A stretch of 64,000 nt of DNA from Parapedobacter lycopersici (GTDB lineage: Bacteria; Bacteroidota; Bacteroidia; Sphingobacteriales; Sphingobacteriaceae): contig NZ_JAMSLW010000002.1 of the NCBI RefSeq assembly GCF_024643285.1, positions 496,001 to 560,000 on the forward strand, written 5' to 3'. Below, in pieces: positions 31,892 to 40,300 of the stretch. A program made the position numbers and the translations under genes. The notes under the pieces were generated by a model. That model was given only the letters and a program-made list of their open reading frames with translations. It made no database searches and had not been told where the DNA came from. Within the stretch, counting starts at the first letter, position 1. Every line of letters begins with the position of its first letter.

Positions 31892-33709
31892 CTACGACAG
31901 CGTCTTCACAACATGTGCCCCGGCTAATTGAAGTTGTATTTTTTCCACATCTGCCATGGCAGCTTTCATTTCGTCTGTCCCCGTGTGGGTATAACGCTGC
32001 AGCTCGTGGACAATAGCATGGTAATATTCGATCCCCCGCAGGAGGTTATCACAAAAAGACTGATAATAGACGATACGCTTTTCAGTAAAATCATGCTGGT
32101 GTTTTCCGATTTCTCCTTTTAAGTAATCGACATAAAGGCGTAGCTCATTGACGAACAGGTTTGGACGGAAACGGCCGTTCAATACGTTGACTTTACCGTA
32201 AATGTGACCGACCATTTCCTTCAGCGATACGATACTGGAAAAGTAGGCCAGGTTGGGTCCCGGGCAGATCGTTACCGCCCGGAGGTTGTGTGCGGGTGTT
32301 ATGTTATTGACCAGTACAGCCGGCGCGGCGAGCCCCTCACACAGGCAGTCCTTTTCCGTAATTGCCGCCACCAATTGCCGGTATGCCTGCTCATCGGGAA
32401 AACGGATACGTGCTTCCTGCAGTTTCAGGTGCTGGTATAGCCTCGAAGCAGTGCAGATCGCTTTATCCGTATATTCCGTATTAAACGAAAGGAATTTCTT
32501 GTGGCAGGGACTGCCCGGACGGTTCCTGGCGATCCGCAGTTTCCGTTGTTCCTCGGAGCTGCTCGGACGGAAGTTATGGAAAGGCACCCCGAGCGGCGAC
32601 GCGTTACTCAGGTAAAAATCCCCGGGCTGTGCATCCGCCAGTTTACCGAGTGTATCTTCATCCACATTCGTGGCTTCAGGGACCAGCAGAAAGGGGCTTC
32701 CCCAGCCGGTGCCATCCAATTGATAATAATCCCGTAGAAATCGGTCCTCACCAGCTGTACCGATTCCGCCCTGTACAGTAATACGCTGCGGGGGATTCCC
32801 CCCGAACCCCGGCCGTTGTTTTGTGATGAGCGCGGTATCGCACAGGCCTTTCAACTCGGCATAAAGCATCTCTCGTTGGGTCTTGAATGTTTCCATAATC
32901 GGTCCCAGCAGCATCCCGTCACTGATGAATGCGTGTCCGCCGCAATTCAGGCCGGACTCGATCCGGAACTCGGACACCCAGAGCCCTTTCTTCGCCAGCA
33001 GTTTGCCCTGGATCAACGCCGACCGGTAATCACTTACTTTCAGAATGATCCGTTTAGCAAGCCTGCCGTTTCCATCCGGGAAGAAATCGTCAAACTGTTC
33101 AAAGTAGCTATACAGCCGCGGGTTTAACCCAGCCGACAGGATAACAGCCGACTGGAGTGTGCTCATCGCAAATCCCCGCAGCGCAGCCGACGCATCCGAA
33201 TACTCCGGCGGCAACGGAGAGCCATCTGCTGCATAATTTGTTTTGTCGACCTTGGTCATGATGTTCACATCAATCGCGCCCGCTGTAACGGCCGCACGAA
33301 GTTCGGTGGCCAGCCTTTCCCGCTCGGCACTTTTGCTGGAACACATCGTTATGTAATCCCGTTTCACCGGCGATTCATCCGGCAGCAGTTCGAAATAACG
33401 GGTAAGCTCACTGCCCGCTTCAAACTGTCCGTTGCGCAGCCGTGTCACCTGCTCATTAACGATGTCGTGTACCAGGTTGAGGTACGCTGTAATCCGCCGG
33501 GCCCTGTAGTCGGTAGCATGAGTTGAAATCGGACGAAACGGGCGACCGGATGCCGGTGTATAAAACGCCCGCATCTGCTCCAGCAGGTGATCGTCGGCCA
33601 GGGAAAGTGCTGATGCAATGCCATATCGCGCCACTTTCAGCGGTGTGTCAATCGTAAATCCCAGTCCCATTACGGGTATATGAAAGCGATGTTGATTGGT
33701 TTCGTTCAT
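31892..33709 (-). CDS. Large conserved protein of unknown function, possible TIM-barrel
   Basis: I do not recognise a characterised family. The 605 residues have no signal peptide or membrane segment. The start HIPVMGLGFTIDTPLKVARY and the phrases SGLNCGGHAF (253-260) and ITVQGGIGTAG (310-320) resemble phosphate- and flavin-binding turns of TIM-barrel enzymes such as nitronate monooxygenase (AGGH motif). This is a motif-level resemblance only. Cys residues cluster in the C-terminal half (402, 419, 455, 457, 482), including DCLCEG and ICPGPN, which could ligate a metal. The gene is isolated, with its own promoter, between carB and fumC. Confidence 0.85.
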   Translation of the reverse strand: MNETNQHRFHIPVMGLGFTIDTPLKVARYGIASALSLADDHLLEQMRAFYTPASGRPFRPISTHATDYRARRITAYLNLVHDIVNEQVTRLRNGQFEAGSELTRYFELLPDESPVKRDYITMCSSKSAERERLATELRAAVTAGAIDVNIMTKVDKTNYAADGSPLPPEYSDASAALRGFAMSTLQSAVILSAGLNPRLYSYFEQFDDFFPDGNGRLAKRIILKVSDYRSALIQGKLLAKKGLWVSEFRIESGLNCGGHAFISDGMLLGPIMETFKTQREMLYAELKGLCDTALITKQRPGFGGNPPQRITVQGGIGTAGEDRFLRDYYQLDGTGWGSPFLLVPEATNVDEDTLGKLADAQPGDFYLSNASPLGVPFHNFRPSSSEEQRKLRIARNRPGSPCHKKFLSFNTEYTDKAICTASRLYQHLKLQEARIRFPDEQAYRQLVAAITEKDCLCEGLAAPAVLVNNITPAHNLRAVTICPGPNLAYFSSIVSLKEMVGHIYGKVNVLNGRFRPNLFVNELRLYVDYLKGEIGKHQHDFTEKRIVYYQSFCDNLLRGIEYYHAIVHELQRYTHTGTDEMKAAMADVEKIQLQLAGAHVVKTLS

Positions 33710-33762
33710 GGTGTGTTTTTCAGTGCCGGCTTCACGCTCATTCGATCGCGGATTAAGCCTAA

Positions 33763-33770
33763 CAAAATTA
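33763..33770 (-). promoter_or_regulatory. -7 promoter element (TAATTTTG) of the 605-residue protein gene
   Basis: Minus-strand TAATTTTG matches TAnnTTTG, about 54 bases upstream of the ATG at 33709. Confidence 0.5.
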
Positions 33771-33847
33771 ACGATTCCCCATCCACACGCCGTGACAACG
33801 GTCAGTTATGAGAATGACGGGTATCATAATTATTTCGTGTGTGCAAG

Positions 33848-33887
33848 CTGTGATGCACAGGTGCATATGCCCGGCTGGGCATATGCA
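33848..33887. repeat. Two adjacent palindromes upstream of fumC
   Basis: CTGTG-ATG-CACAG (33848-33860) is followed at once by TGCATATGCCC-GGCT-GGGCATATGCA (33862-33887), a perfect 11-base stem with a 4-base loop. There is no T run, so it is not an ordinary terminator. It lies in the divergent gap, roughly 80 bases upstream of the fumC promoter. Confidence 0.6.
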
Positions 33888-33965
33888 GTTGCAGCAATGG
33901 CCGTGGCAGATGAGCTGGCTATGCTTATTTTCCATTATATTTCCGCACATCTCCCATATCATTTG

Positions 33966-33973
33966 TAACTTTG
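33966..33973 (+). promoter_or_regulatory. -7 promoter element (TAACTTTG) of fumC
   Basis: TAACTTTG matches TAnnTTTG. It overlaps an upstream TTG in frame with fumC, which rules that TTG out as the start and supports the ATG at 34001. Confidence 0.6.
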
Positions 33974-34000
33974 GACGATTTAATCAAAAACAACGATTCC

Positions 34001-35398
34001 ATGTCATACCGAATAGAACACGATACCATGGGCGAGGTGCAGGTACCTGCCGACAAGTATTGGGGAGCGCAAACCGAACGCTCACGCAACAATTTCAAAA
34101 TTGGTCCGGCAGCCTCCATGCCAAAAGAAATTATTGAGGCATTCGCCTACCTTAAGAAAGCCGCCGCTTACACCAATACGGATGCAGGTATACTCCCGGC
34201 CGAAAAGCGCGACCTGATCGCCCGGGTATGTGACGAAATATTGGCGGGCCAGCTGGACGATCAGTTTCCGCTGGTCATCTGGCAGACCGGTTCCGGCACG
34301 CAGTCGAATATGAATGTGAATGAAGTGGTCTCCAACCGTGCCCATGTGCTCCAGGGACATAAACTCGGCGAAGGAAAACCCTTTATCCATCCCAATGACG
34401 ACGTAAATAAATCGCAGTCATCCAACGACACCTATCCTACAGCTATGCACATCGCTGCCTATAAGCGGATTATTTCCACCACCATCCCAGGCGTGGAAAA
34501 GCTGCGGGATACGCTGAAGGCAAAATCAGAAGCATTTGCCGGAGTAGTGAAAATCGGACGTACCCACTTGATGGACGCAACGCCGCTAACCCTGGGACAA
34601 GAATTTTCAGGTTATGTGGCCCAGCTGGATTATGGCTTGAAAGCACTCAGAAATACGCTGGACCACTTGGCGGAACTGGCACTTGGCGGAACGGCTGTGG
34701 GTACAGGCATTAACACGCCAAAGGGTTACTCCGAGAATGTGGCCAAGTATATCGCCGGGTTTACAGGACTTCCCCTGCGTACGGCACCCAATAAGTTCGA
34801 GGCACTTGCTTCCCACGATGCCATCGTAGAGAGCCATGGTGCACTGAAACAGCTGGCCGTATCGTTGCATAAAATCGCTAACGATATCCGCATGCTGGCT
34901 TCCGGTCCACGCTCAGGTATCGGCGAAATCCTGATTCCCGAAAACGAACCGGGATCATCCATTATGCCCGGCAAGGTCAATCCGACGCAGTGTGAAGCAC
35001 TGACAATGGTTGCCGCACAGGTCATAGGCAATGACGTGACTATCGCATTCGGCGGTGCCAATGGCCACTATGAGCTCAACGTATTCAAACCGGTGATGGC
35101 CGCCAATTTCCTGCAATCCGCGCAACTGATCGGCGATGCCTGCGTATCCTTCAACGACCACTGTGCTGTTGGTATTGAGCCCAACTACGCCGGTATCAAA
35201 AAGCACGTGGAAAATTCGCTGATGCTTGTTACCGCACTCAATCCGCATATCGGCTATGAGAATGCCGCCAAAATCGCAAAAAAGGCACACAAAGAAAACA
35301 AATCGCTCCGCGAAGCGGCGCTGGAGCTGGGCCTGTTAACCAATGAGCAATTTGACGAATGGGTGCGGCCAGAGGATATGATCGGCGGGTTGAAGTAA
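34001..35398 (+). CDS. fumC: Class II fumarate hydratase
   Basis: This TCA-cycle enzyme interconverts fumarate and malate without an iron-sulfur cluster. The family signature [13 protein letters not shown] is present, along with the active-site segments [14 protein letters not shown] and [16 protein letters not shown]. The 465 residues are full length from the ATG at 34001 ([20 protein letters not shown]). Related lyases such as aspartase share the core, but the start [20 protein letters not shown] is that of fumarases. The next gene overlaps its 3' end by 40 bases. Confidence 0.97.
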   Translation: MSYRIEHDTMGEVQVPADKYWGAQTERSRNNFKIGPAASMPKEIIEAFAYLKKAAAYTNTDAGILPAEKRDLIARVCDEILAGQLDDQFPLVIWQTGSGTQSNMNVNEVVSNRAHVLQGHKLGEGKPFIHPNDDVNKSQSSNDTYPTAMHIAAYKRIISTTIPGVEKLRDTLKAKSEAFAGVVKIGRTHLMDATPLTLGQEFSGYVAQLDYGLKALRNTLDHLAELALGGTAVGTGINTPKGYSENVAKYIAGFTGLPLRTAPNKFEALASHDAIVESHGALKQLAVSLHKIANDIRMLASGPRSGIGEILIPENEPGSSIMPGKVNPTQCEALTMVAAQVIGNDVTIAFGGANGHYELNVFKPVMAANFLQSAQLIGDACVSFNDHCAVGIEPNYAGIKKHVENSLMLVTALNPHIGYENAAKIAKKAHKENKSLREAALELGLLTNEQFDEWVRPEDMIGGLK

Positions 35399-35916
35399 CG
35401 GCCGGCGACTCCCGAAAATCATTTTTACCACCGCTATCGGCACTGCTGCTGATCGCGCTTTGCCTTTCTGCATGCCGTTTTAACCCCGACATACGACAGG
35501 AAGGCCTGGAATACCTGCATGGCCACTGGACACAGGACAGTGTAGCCATGCAGGGCGACCTGCTGCAATACACCCTGCATGAACTGACTGTCGCCCCCGA
35601 CTCCATCTATTTCACCCTGCGCACCACAGCCCGGGTAAAAAAGATGGCCGATTCATGCTATAATAATGGAACATGGGTAGAATATGCCCGGGGCATCTAC
35701 GTTGTACGACAGGACAGTCTGCTGGTGGAGGGCTGGTACCGTCAGGCTGACGGGCAGCTCAAAACGGCCGGTTGCCATCACATCGGTAAATATCGGCCGC
35801 GTTTCCTTATCCTGCACCATACAGCCGATTCACTGATCCTCGAAGAGCGGCTCAGCCGGCAACGGCTTTTGTTACGGAGGGTCGCCGGCAACCCTGGCGA
35901 ACCATCGGAACAGTAA
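35359..35916 (+). CDS. Putative lipoprotein of unknown function
   Basis: I do not recognise a family. The 185-residue frame starts at the ATG at 35359 inside the end of fumC (another frame) and has a long n-region of about 25 residues. A hydrophobic core follows ([17 protein letters not shown]), ending in a lipobox-like LSAC at about residue 39. The mature part (about 145 residues) is rich in beta-prone segments ([33 protein letters not shown]), consistent with a lipocalin- or META-like barrel, but that is only an impression. No in-frame ATG lies closer to the signal peptide. Its likely location is the outer or inner membrane, periplasmic face. Confidence 0.7.
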   Translation: MGAARGYDRRVEVTAGDSRKSFLPPLSALLLIALCLSACRFNPDIRQEGLEYLHGHWTQDSVAMQGDLLQYTLHELTVAPDSIYFTLRTTARVKKMADSCYNNGTWVEYARGIYVVRQDSLLVEGWYRQADGQLKTAGCHHIGKYRPRFLILHHTADSLILEERLSRQRLLLRRVAGNPGEPSEQ

Positions 35917-36040
35917 CCTGCCGGCTGCGTTTCCATGTAAACGGCTGCAGGGCTTCCATCTTTCTTTCTCAGTTGCCGGACTGATTCAAATACCGTATAC
36001 TTTACGTTAGGTAATCCGATACGGACCCCGTAGGGATATC

Positions 36041-36069
36041 ATAGGGATTTCCCCCTACAAAGTCCCTAT
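36041..36069. repeat. Inverted repeat in the gap before the DUF3127 gene
   Basis: ATAGGGATTT (36041-36050) and AAAGTCCCTAT (36059-36069) pair over 10 positions with a one-base bulge. Copies of TAGGGAT also precede it at 36031-36037. It sits between the ends of two convergent genes, and no T run follows. Confidence 0.4.
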
Positions 36070-36137
36070 CATCTTCCTTTATGATGTAGCCGGGAAATCA
36101 AACGGGGCACTACCTCATACCTGGCGGAAAGAAGCAA

Positions 36138-36165
36138 CAAAAAAAGGCGGCACAGATCCTGCGCC
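36138..36165 (-). terminator. Terminator of the DUF3127 gene
   Basis: On the minus strand, GGCGCAG and CTGTGCC pair around a GAT loop, followed by GCC and seven or more T's. It lies about 40 bases past the DUF3127 stop. Confidence 0.7.
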
Positions 36166-36205
36166 ACCCTCTTCGATTTATCAACAAATACGTTTGTTTA
36201 CATTT

Positions 36206-36592
36206 TTAGAACGGTAGATCGTCGTCCTTTCCATCGTCAGCAGAAATATCTACTGTCGGTGGCGTGCTGGGAGCCGGTGCAGCCGCATAAGCTGACCCTC
36301 CGTTTTCCGATCCGGTCACTTTACTTACCCGCCAGGCCACTAACGAATTGAAATAGCTGGTTACCCCGTCTTTATTGGTCCAGGGACGTCCACGCAGGTT
36401 AAATGAAACTTCCACCTCTTCACCGATGCCCAGGTTATCAAACAATGAGGTACGGTCCTGTGTTGCCTCAAAACGGATATATTCAACAAATTGAGGGTTC
36501 TCCGCATATTGGATGATTAGATCTCTTTTCTTAAACGTATCGGTAACCTGCTGCACATCACCAATTTCGTGTACTTTTCCTCGTATTTCCAT
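36206..36592 (-). CDS. DUF3127 OB-fold protein with SSB-like C-terminal tip
   Basis: This is a 128-residue member of the DUF3127 family. The first 95 residues are beta-rich (VHEIGDVQQVTDTFKKRDLI, VEVSFNLRGRPWTNKDGV), consistent with a single OB fold. A Gly/Ala/Pro-rich linker follows and the protein ends DDDLPF. That ending is nearly the same as the DDDIPF tail by which SSB proteins recruit partners, so a role as a second single-stranded-nucleic-acid-binding protein is inferred. It is divergent from the THUMP methyltransferase gene and has a hairpin terminator. Confidence 0.88.
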   Translation of the reverse strand: MEIRGKVHEIGDVQQVTDTFKKRDLIIQYAENPQFVEYIRFEATQDRTSLFDNLGIGEEVEVSFNLRGRPWTNKDGVTSYFNSLVAWRVSKVTGSENGGSAYAAAPAPSTPPTVDISADDGKDDDLPF

Positions 36593-36649
36593 TACTTTGC
36601 GATTTTATTGAAACTGTAAAATTAAAAATTTTTTACCTACAATAATAGG

Positions 36650-36657
36650 TAACTTTG
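36650..36657 (+). promoter_or_regulatory. -7 promoter element (TAACTTTG) of the THUMP methyltransferase gene
   Basis: TAACTTTG lies 10 bases before the ATG at 36668, so the leader would be only a few bases. Confidence 0.55.
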
Positions 36658-36667
36658 CCGAAATCTT

Positions 36668-37849
36668 ATGGAAGTTTTCAACACCCCGGCTAAAATCATT
36701 ATCACGTGTTACCGACGCCTGTCGCCCTACCTGCAAGACGAAGTAAGGCAACTCGGGTTCGATGTCAAACAAGCTTTTGCTACAGGCATTGAGCTCGAAG
36801 GGACAGTCAACGATTGCATCCGACTCAACCTGAACCTGCATTGCGCCAGCCAGGTCTTTTATTCCCTGAAGGCGTTTCGCGCAAATGACCCCCAGGAACT
36901 TTATGAAGCACTGGCGGACGTTCCCTGGGAAACACTCATTGCAGCTGACGGCTATGTTTCTGTTACGTCCAATGTAAACAATTCCACCATTACCACACCG
37001 CTCTTTGCCAACTTAAAGGTAAAAGATGCAATTGCCGACCGCATCAAGAGCAAAAAGGGACTCCGGCCCGACAGCGGGCCAAGCCTGCAGCGGACCGTGG
37101 TGCACCTGCATTGGCAGAAAGACCGTGCAGAGGTCTTTCTCGATACTTCAGGGGAAACCCTTGCCAAGCACGGCTACCGCAAATTCCCCGGCAAAGCGCC
37201 AATGCTGGAGTCGCTGGCCGCCGGCGTGGTGTATGCCACTCGTTGGGATAAGCAATCGGTCTTTATCAACCCGATGTGTGGGTCGGGAACCCTGGCCATC
37301 GAAGCAGCACTCATTGCAACGAACCGCAAGCCGGGTCTTTTTCGGATGAATTACGCATTCATGCACATCCTGGGTTACGATGAGCAGGTCTTCTTTGCCG
37401 AGCGGCGCAAACTGAAAGAGCAGGTCAACAAACAGGCACCGGCCAAAATTGTAGCCTCAGACCGTTCAAAAGAGGCCGTTGAAACGGCCATTCTTAATGC
37501 CAAGACCGCGGGAGTGGATAAGCTTATTGACTTTCATGTCTGCGATTTTGCCGAAACACCCCTGCCCGGGGCGCCCGGAGTGGTTGTCTTCAATCCCGAA
37601 TATGGCGAGCGTATGGGGACACATACCAAACTGGAGGCTACATACAGCCGCATCGGCGACTTTTTCAAACAGGACTGTGGCGGCTATACCGGCTACGTGT
37701 TTACAGGCAACCCCGACCTGGCCAAAAAAATAGGCCTGCATTCGTCGCGCCGGATTGAATTTTATAACGGAAGACTGGATTGCCGGCTACTGGAATATGA
37801 AATTTATGCGGGTAGCCGCCGGCAACCTGCTGACAGGCCGCATTCATGA
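36668..37849 (+). CDS. THUMP-domain class I 23S rRNA methyltransferase
   Basis: This is an RlmL/RlmK-N-half type N2-guanine RNA methyltransferase. A THUMP RNA-binding domain covers about residues 50-155. The SAM-binding fold shows PMCGSGTLAIEAALI (motif I), and the catalytic motif reads NPEYGERMG, where most relatives have NPPYGxR. The length of 393 corresponds to the THUMP-methyltransferase half only; the second methyltransferase half of E. coli RlmL is absent. The HD-hydrolase gene overlaps its stop by 4 bases (ATGA), showing translational coupling. Confidence 0.93.
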   Translation: MEVFNTPAKIIITCYRRLSPYLQDEVRQLGFDVKQAFATGIELEGTVNDCIRLNLNLHCASQVFYSLKAFRANDPQELYEALADVPWETLIAADGYVSVTSNVNNSTITTPLFANLKVKDAIADRIKSKKGLRPDSGPSLQRTVVHLHWQKDRAEVFLDTSGETLAKHGYRKFPGKAPMLESLAAGVVYATRWDKQSVFINPMCGSGTLAIEAALIATNRKPGLFRMNYAFMHILGYDEQVFFAERRKLKEQVNKQAPAKIVASDRSKEAVETAILNAKTAGVDKLIDFHVCDFAETPLPGAPGVVVFNPEYGERMGTHTKLEATYSRIGDFFKQDCGGYTGYVFTGNPDLAKKIGLHSSRRIEFYNGRLDCRLLEYEIYAGSRRQPADRPHS

Positions 37850-38502
37850 AACACTGCATTGATCAAACGGTCAATTTTGTGCGCCGGCAATTGGCCAATG
37901 CGGAGGCAGGACACGATTGGTGGCATATCCTGCGGGTATGGAATAACGTTAAGTACCTCCTTACCCGGGAACCGGCAGACACACTTGTATGCGAGCTGGC
38001 TGCCCTGCTGCACGATATTGCCGACAGCAAGTTCCATGGTGGCGATGAAACGCTGGGACCCCGGATCGCAGGCGAATACCTAAACGGAATCGGAGTGGAT
38101 GAGAACCGGGTAAAGCATGTGCAGGAGATTATACTGAACATGTCATATAAGGCGAGCCTGGGCCATGTTACCTTTCATTCACCGGAGCTGGCCATCGTAC
38201 AGGATGCTGACCGGCTGGATGCCATCGGCGCCATTGGCATTGCCCGTGCGTTCCATTATGGCGGCTTCAAAAATCGCGAACTATATAACCCCGGTATTCC
38301 TCCCGTCACCCAACAGAACAGGGAGTCGTACAAAAACAGCACCGCCCCGACGTTAAATCATTTCCACGAGAAACTGCTCCTGCTGAAGGACAAAATGAAC
38401 ACCGATACCGCAAGGGAGCTTGCCGCCTCACGGCACGCCTTTATGGAGCAATACCTGGCACAGTTCCATGCAGAATGGGCAGGCGGATTGCCCGCTCAGT
38501 AA
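37846..38502 (+). CDS. HD-domain metal-dependent phosphohydrolase
   Basis: This is a 218-residue HD-superfamily hydrolase of the YedJ/PF01966 type, probably acting on a nucleotide or phosphodiester. The metal ligands are visible as HDWWH (23-27), the HD pair in ALLHDIAD (56-57) and the distal Asp in VQDADRLDAIG (about 128-132). No partner domain is present. The start codon overlaps the upstream methyltransferase stop (ATGA), and the 3' end overlaps the convergent TM2 gene by 7 bases. The substrate is unknown; coupling to an rRNA-modifying enzyme is a hint only. Confidence 0.92.
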   Translation: MKHCIDQTVNFVRRQLANAEAGHDWWHILRVWNNVKYLLTREPADTLVCELAALLHDIADSKFHGGDETLGPRIAGEYLNGIGVDENRVKHVQEIILNMSYKASLGHVTFHSPELAIVQDADRLDAIGAIGIARAFHYGGFKNRELYNPGIPPVTQQNRESYKNSTAPTLNHFHEKLLLLKDKMNTDTARELAASRHAFMEQYLAQFHAEWAGGLPAQ

Positions 38503-38852
38503 CCCGCTACCATTTGGAGGCATTCGCGCGTTGCGCGCTGGTTATACTCATCAGTCATGCTCTTGTGGTTAATCAGGTCGACAATCGTGCCTATCCAGCA
38601 GAAGCCAACGGTCAGGAAATAGATAACACCCATTGCTACCTGGCCAAGTATAAAGCGCTGCACGCCGGCAAATCCCAGAAAACCAAGCAGCGTAAACAGC
38701 AGGATATCCTGTGCGCGTTTTCGTTTGCCAATATAGAGCAGCACGAAATTTTTAAGCTGGTCATCGGTCAGTGAGGCGGTGGCATGCTGGAGGTACAGCA
38801 GTTCATCGGGCGTGATTCCCTCGATGTTCATCAATATGTTACGGTTGCTCAT
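38496..38852 (-). CDS. TM2-domain membrane protein
   Basis: A cytoplasmic N-terminal region (about 1-45) leads to two membrane segments of the TM2 family, about 48-66 and 72-92. The motif LGFLGFAGVQRFILGQVAMG and the later FCWIGTIVDLIN are the TM2 signature (GxxGxHRFYLG-like, here with Gln in place of His before Arg-Phe). The length is 118. Its function is not known. It overlaps the upstream DUF2752 gene by 4 bases, a conserved-looking pair of small membrane proteins. Confidence 0.9.
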   Translation of the reverse strand: MSNRNILMNIEGITPDELLYLQHATASLTDDQLKNFVLLYIGKRKRAQDILLFTLLGFLGFAGVQRFILGQVAMGVIYFLTVGFCWIGTIVDLINHKSMTDEYNQRATRECLQMVAGY

Positions 38853-39151
38853 AGGTATCGTAATTTAGCTGTTATATTCAGTTTTGTCAAACAATAAATT
38901 CGGTGGACAAGCACCAAAAAAGCCGGAATTCCCAGCGGGTGCATTGATACGGATGCTACAAACTCGCCATGCATCAACAGGGTGAGCGAACGGCCTAACC
39001 CACATCCCGGACACCAGTCGACACCCACATTTTCCAATGGACACAGGGTGAAATGATGCATACCGGGATTGGATAAGTAAAGCAGCACCAATGCCCCTAT
39101 CCAACAGCATAATTCAATCGGAAACCTGGAAAATTGGACCTGCTGCATCAT
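38849..39151 (-). CDS. DUF2752 membrane protein
   Basis: This is a 100-residue small membrane protein of the DUF2752 family. The diagnostic segment is TLCPLENVGVDWCPGCGLGR, in which CPGCGLGR is the conserved core between two hydrophobic stretches (about 11-26 and 70-86). The paired Cys suggest a metal site or a disulfide, but no function is established. It is the first gene of a two-gene unit with the TM2 gene (4-base overlap), divergent from the phosphodiester glycosidase gene. Confidence 0.9.
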   Translation of the reverse strand: MMQQVQFSRFPIELCCWIGALVLLYLSNPGMHHFTLCPLENVGVDWCPGCGLGRSLTLLMHGEFVASVSMHPLGIPAFLVLVHRIYCLTKLNITAKLRYL

Positions 39152-39332
39152 ATTTATGCTAATTAGATGTGTGCCCTTTCAGGATGTTACATCCGGTGTT
39201 TTGGTAATTGCCTGATAAAAGTAAACAATCTTTCTGTAAAACAAATAAGAGGCCGCTGCCGTCATTTATAGCTAATTCCTTGATACCCCGGTAATATTTA
39301 TATAATTTGCGATTCGCATATTGCCAACGATT

Positions 39333-40229
39333 ATGAAAACAAAAAAACAATACTTTCAACGTTTAACCGGTGCAGCCTATCTCGTAGGCTGTATTTTATG
39401 GTTGGCTCCGCAGTTTATTTTTGCGCAGACCCCGGCAGATTCACTCCGCATCGTCACGACCGTATGGAAGGAAAAAGCCATAGCCCCGGGGGCGGTTTGG
39501 AAACAGGCACATTTTGACAGCCTGTTTGCATCCCAGCAGGAAGTCAACCTGCTGGAGATCGACCTGACAAACCCCGACCGCACCATCGCGTTTGCCGGAT
39601 TGCCCGATGGTGTTGAGCTGACCAGTGTTTTTGCCAAAGAAGCAGGTGCCCTGGGCGCTATCAATGCCACATTTTTTGACGTACAGCACGGGGGTGCCAC
39701 TACATTTGTACGGATCGACGGGAATGTGGTCAACGAAACGAAAATGCTGCTGCCCAATGGCACCAATCATGAACGGGCCAACGGTGCCCTGATTGTCGAC
39801 GGAAAGACAGCCTCCATTGTCCTTGGCGACAATCAGACTGCCGGCTGGGATAAACGCTTGGAAGGAGCCAACGTTATGGTATGCGGCCCGATGCTGTTAC
39901 AGGACGGAACGGCTGTGGCACTGCAGAAAAACGCATTCAACGACAACCGCCACCCCCGGTCAGCCGTGGCACATACTGCCGATAATAAGCTTGTGCTGCT
40001 TACGGTAGACGGGCGGAACGCCAGCGCCCACGGCATGAACCTGCCGGAACTGGCTTTTTTACTGCGCGTAATGGGCATGCAGGATGCGCTCAACCTCGAC
40101 GGAGGTGGGTCAACGACATTGTATTTGAAGGGAGAAACCGAATCGGGGGTGGTAAATTATCCATCAGACAATAAAAAATTCGATCATGAAGGTGAACGTA
40201 AGGTAGCCAATGTCATTCTGGTCTTTTAA
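39333..40229 (+). CDS. Secreted phosphodiester glycosidase (NAGPA/DUF2233 type)
   Basis: This is a predicted periplasmic or secreted enzyme related to the uncovering enzyme NAGPA, which removes N-acetylglucosamine from a sugar-phosphate diester. The signal peptide is MKTKKQYFQRLTGAAYLVGC onward, ending FIFA-QTPADS. The family marks are NRHPRSAVAHT and LDGGGSTTLYL near the C-terminus. The start at 39333 is used because 39321 is a TTG. The length is 298. It is followed by two further secreted phosphodiester-cleaving enzymes in the same direction, suggesting a shared substrate class. Confidence 0.9.
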   Translation: MKTKKQYFQRLTGAAYLVGCILWLAPQFIFAQTPADSLRIVTTVWKEKAIAPGAVWKQAHFDSLFASQQEVNLLEIDLTNPDRTIAFAGLPDGVELTSVFAKEAGALGAINATFFDVQHGGATTFVRIDGNVVNETKMLLPNGTNHERANGALIVDGKTASIVLGDNQTAGWDKRLEGANVMVCGPMLLQDGTAVALQKNAFNDNRHPRSAVAHTADNKLVLLTVDGRNASAHGMNLPELAFLLRVMGMQDALNLDGGGSTTLYLKGETESGVVNYPSDNKKFDHEGERKVANVILVF

Positions 40230-40300
40230 TTCCGGCAAATTAGTTACCTTTAATGAGCCATACATATAATCAATTTATTCATTCGCTGAAAACGAAAACC

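Noticed and set aside
39159-39359. 66-codon minus-strand frame between the DUF2752 and glycosidase genes
   Set aside because: It overlaps the glycosidase start, has no promoter, and its translation has no recognisable pattern.
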